Source of the DNA: Coriobacteriia bacterium
GTDB taxonomy: Bacteria > Actinomycetota > Coriobacteriia > Anaerosomatales > Anaerosomataceae
Length of the DNA stretch: 18,368 nt
Assembly: GCA_016938395.1 (NCBI GenBank)
Contig: JAFGUS010000107.1
Coordinates: 1 to 18,368, forward strand
Direction of reading: 5' to 3'
The notes under the pieces are model-generated. The model ran no database searches. It was not told the origin of the DNA and saw only the letters and a list, made by a program, of their open reading frames with translations. Positions 12,133 to 18,368 of the stretch are shown here, piece by piece (the first letter of the stretch is position 1; each line of letters begins with the position of its first letter). A program made the translations under genes and the position numbers.

Positions 12133-12546
12133 ATGAGTATCAACAGAGTGGTGATCTCGGGAAATCTGACGCGTGACCCGGAACTCCGTTCCACGGGCAG
12201 CGGCATGAGCGTCCTGAAACTGGGTGTGGCGGTCAACGACCGCCGCAAGAACCAGCAGACGGGCGAGTGGGAAGACTACCCCAACTTCGTGGACGTCACG
12301 GTCTTCGGTGCCCGGGGCGAGGCGCTCTCGCGCTTCCTCTCCAAGGGCTCGAAGGTGGCCATCGAAGGCAAGCTGCGGTGGAGCCAGTGGGAGAGCCAGG
12401 CGGGCGAGAAGCGCTCGAAGCTCGAGGTCGTTGCCGACGAGGTCGAGTTCCTGTCCTCGCGCGACGGCGGTAGCTCCTACTCCGGACAGACGTCGGAGCC
12501 CGCTGCGCCCGGTCCGGTGGACGACGGCGAAGAGATCCCGTTCTAG
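12133..12546 (+). CDS. ssb: Single-stranded DNA-binding protein
   Basis: The 137-residue protein has an OB fold (about 1-105) opening MSINRVVISGNLTRDPELR and containing the FVDVTVFG strand. A short Ser/Gly/Pro linker follows, and it ends in the acidic tip DDGEEIPF, which docks repair and replication proteins. The start is ATG 12133, with GAGGTG six bases upstream; an ATG 18 bases earlier has no ribosome site. Its position between rpsF and rpsR is conserved in Gram-positive bacteria. Confidence 0.97.
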   Translation: MSINRVVISGNLTRDPELRSTGSGMSVLKLGVAVNDRRKNQQTGEWEDYPNFVDVTVFGARGEALSRFLSKGSKVAIEGKLRWSQWESQAGEKRSKLEVVADEVEFLSSRDGGSSYSGQTSEPAAPGPVDDGEEIPF

Positions 12547-12560
12547 AAGAATCGTCGCCG

Positions 12561-12609
12561 CGGGCGGAACCCTCCCGCCCGGCGGTCCGAACACCGCCCC
12601 AGACGGGGC
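12561..12609 (+). promoter_or_regulatory. Three consecutive hairpins between ssb and rpsR
   Basis: Stem 1 is CGGGCGG (12561-12567) with CCGCCCG (12575-12581). Stem 2 is GGCGGT (12581-12586) with ACCGCC (12593-12598). Stem 3 is GCCCC (12596-12600) with GGGGC (12605-12609). Neighbouring stems share bases, so they compete. The array ends just before the rpsR ribosome site. There is no T-run, so it may regulate translation or mRNA processing of rpsR rather than terminate. Confidence 0.4.
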
Positions 12610-12627
12610 TTGGAAGGAGGCACGTGC

Positions 12628-12891
12628 ATGAGTGACTACTCCAGGCGGCCCAAGCGCCGCTACTGCTCGTTCTGCAAGGACAAGGTCGAGTACATCGACT
12701 ACAAGGACGTGAACATGCTGCGCAAGTACATGACCGACCGTGGCAAGATCAAGCCACGGCGCGTCTCAGGTAACTGCGCGCAGCACCAGCACCAACTTGC
12801 GACCGCGGTCAAGCGCGCTCGTGAGATGGCGCTTGTGCCCTACACGGTCCCGGTCGTGAGCGGGAAGGTCGATGGCAAGGGCCGCCGCTAG
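12628..12891 (+). CDS. rpsR: Ribosomal protein bS18 (zinc-binding C+ form)
   Basis: The 87-residue protein has the bS18 core [39 protein letters not shown] and a basic middle (AVKRARE). CSFC plus the later C-x2-H give the Cys/Cys/Cys/His set of the zinc-binding version. It pairs with bS6 in the platform of the 30S subunit. ATG 12628 follows GGAGG at seven bases. The last 20 bases overlap the next gene. Confidence 0.97.
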   Translation: MSDYSRRPKRRYCSFCKDKVEYIDYKDVNMLRKYMTDRGKIKPRRVSGNCAQHQHQLATAVKRAREMALVPYTVPVVSGKVDGKGRR

Positions 12892-13882
12892 CGATAGCGT
12901 GCGGTTGGATCCGCGGCAGACCTCGGGGCACATGCTCGGGGTCCTGGCGGGTGCGCTCATGATGGTCGCGCTTCACCCCGCGGTCGGTCTGCCGGTGGCT
13001 GCGTTCGGCCTGACCGGCATGGTGTACGGTCGGCGATCGGCGCTCGCGTTCGTTGCCGCGGCGATCGGTGGGGTACTCGGCGGTTTGCTCGGCAGGGCGA
13101 CGGTGTACACGATCGTCGTCCCACTGGTGAGCGTGGCGCCGACCCTGGGTACAGCGATCGTGTACGCGGGCGTCACGACCGCGTCGTTGCTTGTCGCGGG
13201 TCCGGTGGCGGCCGCAGCGCTCAAGCGCAGGGGAGCCGTCGAGGCGGTCGTTATCGTTGTCCTGGGCCTCAGCGTGGTGCAGTACCTCGCACTCGCGGTG
13301 CTCGCTGCATCGGCAGGTCAAGCGATCGGTGAGTTCGTCGGCGCCGCGGTCGCGGCGATGGCGGCACAGATGGCGTCCGTGGCCGAGATGCAGGAGGCGA
13401 TCGTCGAGGCATGGCCCGGCCTGATGGTGGCGATGAACATGTTCGCGGCAGTGCTTGTGGTGGCCGTCGCGGGTCGGTCGGCGTCACGCCGGGGTGTCTC
13501 CGTGCGAGGTGTGCCGGCACTGGTGACATTCGATCTGGATCCGAGGTTCGCGGTGCTGCCGATCGCTGCGATCGCGCTGATCGCGGCGGGCAGGCTTCCC
13601 GTCGAAGTCGCGCCGTCGCTGGCTGCCGCAGGCACGAACCTGCTGATCGTGGCGAGGTGGGTCTTCTTCGTGCAGGGCATCGCGGTGTTCGCGGGTCTCT
13701 ACGAGCGGGCAGGTCTCAGCCGCGGGGTGCGCAGGATGGGCTATGTGGTGCTGGGTATCACCGAGGCGCTGCTGCCGCTGGTCAGCCTCACGGGGTTGGC
13801 GGATGTATGGTTGAACGTGCGGCGTCTGCCGCGCGACGGGTCCCGGCCGGGCGTTGTTGAGGCACCTTCCGGCAGGGACTAA
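12872..13882 (+). CDS. DUF2232 (YybS-like) polytopic membrane protein
   Basis: The 336-residue protein has about eight hydrophobic segments and an Ala/Val-rich composition. Its place, between rpsR and rplI, is that of YybS/DUF2232 proteins in Firmicutes and relatives; the function is unknown, and the frequent companion phosphodiesterase GdpP is absent. The ATG at 12872 lies inside the end of rpsR (20-base overlap), with GGGAAGG very close upstream, so it depends on rpsR translation. GTG 12899 is a weaker alternative. The family call leans on genomic position and topology rather than on a diagnostic motif. Confidence 0.7.
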   Translation: MARAAASDSVRLDPRQTSGHMLGVLAGALMMVALHPAVGLPVAAFGLTGMVYGRRSALAFVAAAIGGVLGGLLGRATVYTIVVPLVSVAPTLGTAIVYAGVTTASLLVAGPVAAAALKRRGAVEAVVIVVLGLSVVQYLALAVLAASAGQAIGEFVGAAVAAMAAQMASVAEMQEAIVEAWPGLMVAMNMFAAVLVVAVAGRSASRRGVSVRGVPALVTFDLDPRFAVLPIAAIALIAAGRLPVEVAPSLAAAGTNLLIVARWVFFVQGIAVFAGLYERAGLSRGVRRMGYVVLGITEALLPLVSLTGLADVWLNVRRLPRDGSRPGVVEAPSGRD

Positions 13883-13892
13883 AGTGAGAGCG

Positions 13893-13922
13893 ACACCGCG
13901 TTGCCGGTTGAGCGGCGCGGTG
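13893..13922 (+). other. Inverted repeat before rplI
   Basis: CACCGC pairs with GCGGTG, and inside it GCCG pairs with CGGC around GTTGAG, forming a bulged hairpin in the 60-base gap after the DUF2232 stop. No T-run follows, so a regulatory or processing role is more likely than termination. Confidence 0.3.
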
Positions 13923-13942
13923 GGACACGACTAGGAGACACA

Positions 13943-14536
13943 ATGAAGGTCATCCTTTTGACGGATGTGAAGGGTCGGGGCAAGGAGGGCGACGTGATCG
14001 AAGTCGCCCGCGGCTTCGCCGCGAACTACCTCCTGCCGCGCAAGATGGCGGTCGAGGCGACCAAGGGCAACGTGGCGCAACTCGAGGCGCGGATGCACAA
14101 CATCCGTAAGCGCGAGGAGACGAAGCGCGTCGAAGCCGAAGGTCTCGCCGCACAGATCGGTGGCAAGACGGTGATCATCGAGGCCAAGGCGGGCGATGGC
14201 GGGAAGCTGTTCGGTTCCGTGACGGCCGGTATGGTGGCCGACGCACTCGGCGGACAGTTCGGCATCGAGGTCGACCGCAAGCGGCTCGATCTGCACGGCC
14301 ACATCAAGACACTCGGCGATCACGAGATCGACGTGCGTGTCTATCAGGATGTCACGGCCTCGATCGTGCTGCGCGTCGTCCCGCTCGGCGGTGCGCCGGT
14401 CGAGACGATAACGCCGGCAGAAGTGGTCGCGGAGGCCGACGCGTCAGCCGAGGCTGAGCGGGCGGCGGATGTCGCCGAGGATATCGCCGACGACGACCAG
14501 GCCGAATCCGAGCCGGAGTCTGACGGCCAGGAGTAA
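13943..14536 (+). CDS. rplI: Ribosomal protein bL9 with long acidic tail
   Basis: The 197-residue protein begins with the bL9 signature (MKVILLTDVKGRGKEGDVI, then GFAANYLLPR), followed by the connecting helix (about 42-75) and the C-terminal rRNA-binding domain ending near residue 147 (KLFGSVT at 88-94). bL9 is usually about 150 residues. The extra 50 residues are Ala/Asp/Glu-rich, with 17 acidic residues and one basic one between 154 and 197. The start is fixed by AGGAG five bases upstream. It precedes dnaB, a widely conserved pairing. Confidence 0.96.
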   Translation: MKVILLTDVKGRGKEGDVIEVARGFAANYLLPRKMAVEATKGNVAQLEARMHNIRKREETKRVEAEGLAAQIGGKTVIIEAKAGDGGKLFGSVTAGMVADALGGQFGIEVDRKRLDLHGHIKTLGDHEIDVRVYQDVTASIVLRVVPLGGAPVETITPAEVVAEADASAEAERAADVAEDIADDDQAESEPESDGQE

Positions 14537-14592
14537 GCGCGCGGCGGTCCGTACCGCAGGTGCGGAAACCGGTTGCGGGACAGGAGCGGATT

Positions 14593-15954
14593 ATGGCCGA
14601 CGACGGAGCGCGCGCTCTGGCCGAGCGCATTCCGCCACATAACGTGGAGGCCGAGCAGTCGTTGCTCGGCTCCATGTTCCTGTCCGTCGACGCCGTGGAG
14701 AACTGCATCATGCTCGTCGATGAGGAGGACTTCTACCGGCCTCCACACCGGCTCCTCTTCCGTGCCGTGAAACACCTGCACCTGCGTGGCGAGGCGGTCG
14801 ACCAGATAACGGTCGCCGCCCGCCTTGAGGCCGCGGGCGAGCTCGATGCGGCGGGCGGGAAGGCATACCTGCTCGACATCACCGGATCGGTGCCCACTGC
14901 GGCCAACGCCGAGTACTACGCCGGTATCGTCAAGCGCACGTCGATGCTGCGGCAGCTCATCAATGCCGCGACACGCATCCAGGCGATCAGCTATGGCGGG
15001 CCGGACGACATAGACGAGGTCGTCGAAGAGTCCGAGAAGCTCATCTTCGAGGTCACCAACAAGCGCGTCTCGTCCAACTTCCTCGCTCTCGACGCCCTCA
15101 TGAAGGAGGGCTTCAAGGAGATTGAGCAGCTCTACGACCGCAAGGCTCACATCACAGGCGTACCCACCGGGTTTCCCGATCTCGACAAGATCCTCGCGGG
15201 TCTTCACCGGGGCGATCTCATCATCCTTGCAGCGCGCCCGTCAGTGGGCAAGACGGCGTTCGCGCTCAATATCGCCGTCAATGCGGCGAAGGCCGGGTAC
15301 GCTACGGCGGTCTTCTCGCTGGAGATGTCGTCGGCCCAGCTCGTACAGCGCATCCTGTGCGCCGAGGCGCGAATCGATTCTCAGCGCCTGCGCACCGGCT
15401 ATCTCAACGACGAGGACTGGCCGCTCATCATGCAGGCGATGGGGCGTCTCGGCTCGGCGCCCCTGTGGGTGGACGACACGCCGTCCATCTCCATTCTTGA
15501 AGTACGCGCGAAGGCGCGGCGGCTGCTGCGCGACAAGCCCAACGGGCTGATCGTCGTCGACTACCTGCAGCTCATGCAGCCGCACGGCCGCCGGTCGGAG
15601 AACCGCCAGGTCGAGATCGCGGAGATATCCCGCGGGCTGAAGATCCTGGCCAAGGAGCTCGACTGTCCGGTACTCGCGCTCTCGCAGCTATCGCGCGCGG
15701 TCGAACAGCGCGCTACGAAGCGGCCGCAGCTTTCGGACCTGCGCGAGTCGGGCGCCATCGAACAGGACGCGGACGTGGTGATGTTCATCGACCGCAACAC
15801 CGACCCGGGAGCCGAGACCGAGTCTGGTCGGCTGCCCAAGGGCGAGGCGGAGATCATCGTCGCCAAGCACCGCAACGGCCCGACCGACAGCTGCAAACTC
15901 GCGTACCTCGAGCGGTTCACCCGCTTCGTACCGCTGGCCAAGAACGTCCCGTAG
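14593..15954 (+). CDS. dnaB: Replicative DNA helicase
   Basis: The 453-residue protein has the N-terminal DnaB domain opening IPPHNVEAEQSLLGSMF, then the RecA-like helicase domain. Walker A is ARPSVGKTAF (K220, T221) and Walker B LIVVDYLQLM (D323). LSQLSRAVEQR and LRESGAIEQDAD are the conserved late motifs. It forms the hexameric helicase that opens the replication fork and recruits primase. There is no intein, which many dnaB genes carry. ATG 14593 has CAGGAG six bases upstream; a GTG 33 bases earlier lacks a site. It ends the rpsF operon. Confidence 0.97.
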   Translation: MADDGARALAERIPPHNVEAEQSLLGSMFLSVDAVENCIMLVDEEDFYRPPHRLLFRAVKHLHLRGEAVDQITVAARLEAAGELDAAGGKAYLLDITGSVPTAANAEYYAGIVKRTSMLRQLINAATRIQAISYGGPDDIDEVVEESEKLIFEVTNKRVSSNFLALDALMKEGFKEIEQLYDRKAHITGVPTGFPDLDKILAGLHRGDLIILAARPSVGKTAFALNIAVNAAKAGYATAVFSLEMSSAQLVQRILCAEARIDSQRLRTGYLNDEDWPLIMQAMGRLGSAPLWVDDTPSISILEVRAKARRLLRDKPNGLIVVDYLQLMQPHGRRSENRQVEIAEISRGLKILAKELDCPVLALSQLSRAVEQRATKRPQLSDLRESGAIEQDADVVMFIDRNTDPGAETESGRLPKGEAEIIVAKHRNGPTDSCKLAYLERFTRFVPLAKNVP

Positions 15955-16000
15955 CCGGTTCGAAGCCCGGGACCGTCGACACGTGACGTCGGGAGGACGC

Positions 16001-17431
16001 ATGGCTGACGAGGCACACACGCCCGGGACGCGCCCTCGGGCCGCCGCACGCTATGACGCGGTCATCATCGGTGCCGGACCGGCCGGAATCTTCGCGGCGA
16101 TCGAACTCGTGCGCGCGCACCCGACGCTGCGCATCCTGATGCTCGAGCGCGGCAACCCGATCGAGAAGCGGTCGTGTCCGGCCCGCCAGACGAGCTGTGT
16201 CGGCTGCCCCACCTGCGCGATCATGACGGGCTGGGGCGGCGCAGGCGCTTTCTCGGACGGTAAGCTCACACTCTCCACCGAGGTGGGTGGGTGGCTCGGT
16301 GAGTTCGTCGGCGCTGACGCGCTCGAACGCCTCATCGAGGACGGCGACCGGCTCTGGCTTGAGTTCGGTGCCACCTCCGAGGTGCATGCGCCTGCACCTG
16401 ACGCCGAGGAGCGGCTCGTCAGGGCGGCAACGCTCGCGGGGATGCGACTCGTGCCGATGCGCATCCGTCACATCGGCAGTGATCGCTCGCCGGCAGTACT
16501 GCAGGCCATGTACGAGTACCTGCTCTCCGCAGGCGTCGAGATCCGCACCCGCACGGAGGCGGCGCGCATCGTCGTCGATCGCGGACACGTGACCGGCGTC
16601 GAGCTCGCCGACGGGACGAGCGTGCGCGCCCCCGTCGTGATCGCCGCGCCGGGGCGTGACGGTGCCGACTGGCTCGCGGGACAGGCGCGTGAGCTTGGCA
16701 TCCCCCTCGTGAGCAACGCGGTCGACATCGGCGTGCGCGTGGAGGTGCCCGCGCCGGTCATGGAGCCCCTCACCGAGCATCTCTACGAGGCGAAACTCAT
16801 CCAGTACTCTCACCGCTTCGGCGATCAGGTGCGAACGTTCTGCATGAACCCGTACGGTGCGGTCACCGCCGAGAGTTACGGCGACATCATCACGGTGAAC
16901 GGCCACTCGTATGCGGAGCGCAGGACCGGCAACACCAACTTCGCGGTGCTTGTGAGCCAGCGGTTCACGCATCCGTTCCAGGAGCCGATCACGTACGGCA
17001 CGTCCATCGCCCGCCTGGCGAACCTGCTTGGCGAGGGCATCCTCGTCCAGCGACTCGGCGACCTGCGCGCGGGGCGCCGTTCAACAGAGAAGCGGATTGC
17101 GGAGTCGGTCGTTGAGCCCACCATGCCTTCGGCCACCCCGGGTGACCTGTCGTTCGTCCTGCCCTACCGGCACATGGTCGACATCCTGGACTTCCTCGAG
17201 GCGATGGATGGCCTGGCGCCGGGTGTGGCCGCGGATGACACGCTGCTGTACGGCATCGAGGTCAAGTTCTACTCCTCGCGCCTCGAACTCGACCCCCACC
17301 TTCAGACGCAAGTGGCCGGCCTGTACGCGATCGGTGACGGTGCGGGCGTGACGCGCGGTCTCGTGCAGTCGGGCGCGAGTGGCCTGGTCGCAGCGCGCTC
17401 CGCACTCGCTGCGATGTCCGTCGCGGGGTGA
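16001..17431 (+). CDS. FAD-dependent dehydrogenase of the COG2509 type
   Basis: The 476-residue flavoprotein has an N-terminal FAD-binding Rossmann motif VIIGAGPAG (21-29) and E49 closing the second strand. There is a Cys cluster at C59-x6-C66-x2-C69-x2-C72, then WGGAGAFSDGKL (78-89), the signature of this uncharacterised dehydrogenase family. The C-terminus has GLYAIGDGAGVTRGLVQSGA, the second FAD-contact segment. The substrate is unknown; the Cys cluster could hold an Fe-S centre or take part in thiol chemistry. ATG 16001 follows GGGAGG. It lies 46 bases after dnaB, possibly on the same transcript, and converges on the chemoreceptor gene. Confidence 0.85.
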   Translation: MADEAHTPGTRPRAAARYDAVIIGAGPAGIFAAIELVRAHPTLRILMLERGNPIEKRSCPARQTSCVGCPTCAIMTGWGGAGAFSDGKLTLSTEVGGWLGEFVGADALERLIEDGDRLWLEFGATSEVHAPAPDAEERLVRAATLAGMRLVPMRIRHIGSDRSPAVLQAMYEYLLSAGVEIRTRTEAARIVVDRGHVTGVELADGTSVRAPVVIAAPGRDGADWLAGQARELGIPLVSNAVDIGVRVEVPAPVMEPLTEHLYEAKLIQYSHRFGDQVRTFCMNPYGAVTAESYGDIITVNGHSYAERRTGNTNFAVLVSQRFTHPFQEPITYGTSIARLANLLGEGILVQRLGDLRAGRRSTEKRIAESVVEPTMPSATPGDLSFVLPYRHMVDILDFLEAMDGLAPGVAADDTLLYGIEVKFYSSRLELDPHLQTQVAGLYAIGDGAGVTRGLVQSGASGLVAARSALAAMSVAG

Positions 17432-17463
17432 GCAGGCCGGGGCGGCCGCCTCGAGCAACGTCC

Positions 17464-17480
17464 CGCGCGACGTCCGCGCG
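17464..17480. other. Short GC inverted repeat between convergent genes
   Basis: CGCGCG (17464-17469) and CGCGCG (17475-17480) flank ACGTC, in the 49-base gap between the convergent FAD dehydrogenase and chemoreceptor genes. It could act as a weak bidirectional terminator, but there is no T-run on either strand. Confidence 0.25.
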
Positions 17481-18368
17481 CTAGTGCGTCCTGAACCGGG
17501 TGAGTCCTCGCATGAGGCTACCCGCCTCTGTCTCCACCGAGTCAGCCGCCTCGGCGAGCTGCCGGGCCGCCGCCGCTGTCTCCGTCGAGCTCAGACTCAC
17601 CTGGTGCATGGCCTCCACGAGCTGGTCCGAGGCGCGCTTCTGCTGCACGGTAGCGTCGCTGATCTCGCGAGCCGCATACGCGGTGTCCTCCATGTGCTTC
17701 ACGATCACGTCGAACGCCTCGCGCGACTCACGGCTCGTCGACACCGTGGAGTCGGTAAGCAGCGCCTGGCGCGTGGCGGTCTCCTGGAGGCGCGTGCTCG
17801 CCGTCTGGATGTCACCCACGAGATGAGAGATGCGGCCCGCCGAGCGGCCGACCGAGTCAGCGAGACGGCGAATCTCGGAGGAGACGACCGCGAAGCCCTT
17901 GCCTGCCTCACCGGCCCGCGCGGCTTCGATGGCGGCGTTGAGCGCCAGGATCTTCGTCTGCTCGGCGATACCGGTGATGATGCCCGTCATCTCGCTGATG
18001 TCGTCGGCCACCGTGGCCATGGCGCCGGCGGCATCGGCCATGTCCTGCGCCCCGGTTGCGAGCTCGTCGATCGAGCCGTGCGTCCGGTCCACCGTCTCGA
18101 GTCCGCCCTGGGCCGACTCGAGCGCATTCTCGGCGACGTCGAGTACCCGCCGGGCGCCATCGGCGACCGACTGGAAGCTCGCGCTCAGCTCCTCGAGTGT
18201 CGCCGTGGTCTGCGCCACCGACGACGCCTGATGCGTGGCGTTCTGTGCCGACGATCGTGATGCGGCGGTGATCTCGCCGGCCACCGAGTGAAGGTGCATC
18301 ACCGAGTCTTCGACCTGGCCGATGATCTCCCGAAGCCCGGCGGTCATCGTGTTGAACGCCGTTCCCAG
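17481..18368 (-). CDS. Methyl-accepting chemotaxis protein, C-terminal part (gene runs off the right edge)
   Basis: On the minus strand the frame enters from the right edge without a start; the first visible residues ([16 protein letters not shown]) are the end of a HAMP domain. About 290 residues of helical signalling domain follow. The tip of the hairpin is the conserved [20 protein letters not shown], then [16 protein letters not shown], which contacts CheA and CheW. Regular Ala/Gln/Glu heptads flank the tip on both sides. The gene ends FRTH with no CheR-tethering pentapeptide. The sensor and membrane parts lie outside the window, so the ligand is unknown. An internal ATG at 18347 is not the true start. 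Confidence 0.93.
   Translation of the reverse strand: MGTAFNTMTAGLREIIGQVEDSVMHLHSVAGEITAASRSSAQNATHQASSVAQTTATLEELSASFQSVADGARRVLDVAENALESAQGGLETVDRTHGSIDELATGAQDMADAAGAMATVADDISEMTGIITGIAEQTKILALNAAIEAARAGEAGKGFAVVSSEIRRLADSVGRSAGRISHLVGDIQTASTRLQETATRQALLTDSTVSTSRESREAFDVIVKHMEDTAYAAREISDATVQQKRASDQLVEAMHQVSLSSTETAAAARQLAEAADSVETEAGSLMRGLTRFRTH

Noticed and set aside
15238..15600. Intein in dnaB
   Set aside because: Walker A and B regions are continuous and of normal spacing, and the protein length is normal.
15917..16972. 351-residue open frame on the minus strand
   Set aside because: Antisense to the FAD dehydrogenase, which has clear motifs and a strong ribosome site.
1..18368. CRISPR arrays, insertion sequences, prophage genes or integration sites
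   Set aside because: No regularly spaced direct repeats, transposase or integrase motifs, or terminal inverted repeats were seen. The tRNA-Gly end shows no nearby repeated copy and no integrase.

Overview
The window is GC-rich, gene-dense bacterial chromosome with strong AGGAGG-type ribosome binding sites, GTG and TTG starts, and short gaps. The block rpsF-ssb-rpsR-DUF2232-rplI-dnaB is a Gram-positive/actinobacterial arrangement. Together with very high GC, a DUF5679 mini-protein, a CcsA-type haem-handling protein, a membrane-anchored small cytochrome, a low-potential-type ferredoxin and a YgbA-family protein, it suggests an anaerobic or facultative Actinomycetota, most likely a Coriobacteriia-related lineage. 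This is inference; a high-GC Firmicute such as a Symbiobacterium relative is not excluded.

Layout. Positions 1-896: the tail of an unknown gene and an orphan seven-helix membrane protein. Positions 884-2951: a redox / nitrosative-stress-like cassette. A Crp/Fnr regulator on the minus strand diverges from a YgbA-family Cys-rich protein, an unusual ferredoxin with a zinc-ribbon-like tail, and a tiny membrane-anchored c-type cytochrome. The divergent gap holds a perfect TTGAC-N4-GTCAA palindrome placed as a class II activator site for the ygbA-like gene. Positions 3041-4891: a membrane-embedded M28-type peptidase homologue with a very long acidic insert and an altered catalytic Glu. Positions 4888-6526 (minus): a CcsA-like cytochrome c assembly protein and a six-helix partner. 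Positions 6640-8797: a membrane diguanylate cyclase (GGEEL), an overlapping DUF1461/TIGR01906 (Lit-like) membrane protein, and a 48-residue zinc ribbon ending in an 18-bp terminator hairpin. Positions 8965-10275: two tandem TrkA/RCK potassium-uptake regulators. Then tRNA-Gly(CCC) with its promoter and hairpin, and a secreted, C-terminally anchored M23 peptidase-like protein.

Positions 11680-15954 are the housekeeping operon: promoter, structured leader, rpsF, ssb, three consecutive hairpins, rpsR, DUF2232, rplI (with a long acidic tail) and dnaB. Positions 16001-17431 encode a COG2509-type FAD-dependent dehydrogenase. The right edge carries the C-terminal signalling part of a methyl-accepting chemotaxis protein on the minus strand.

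The most interesting part is the left 5 kb: regulator, operator, YgbA, ferredoxin and cytochrome look like one regulated response to nitrogen oxides or anaerobiosis, with a cytochrome-assembly pair nearby. No CRISPR array, insertion sequence, phage gene or attachment site was seen.
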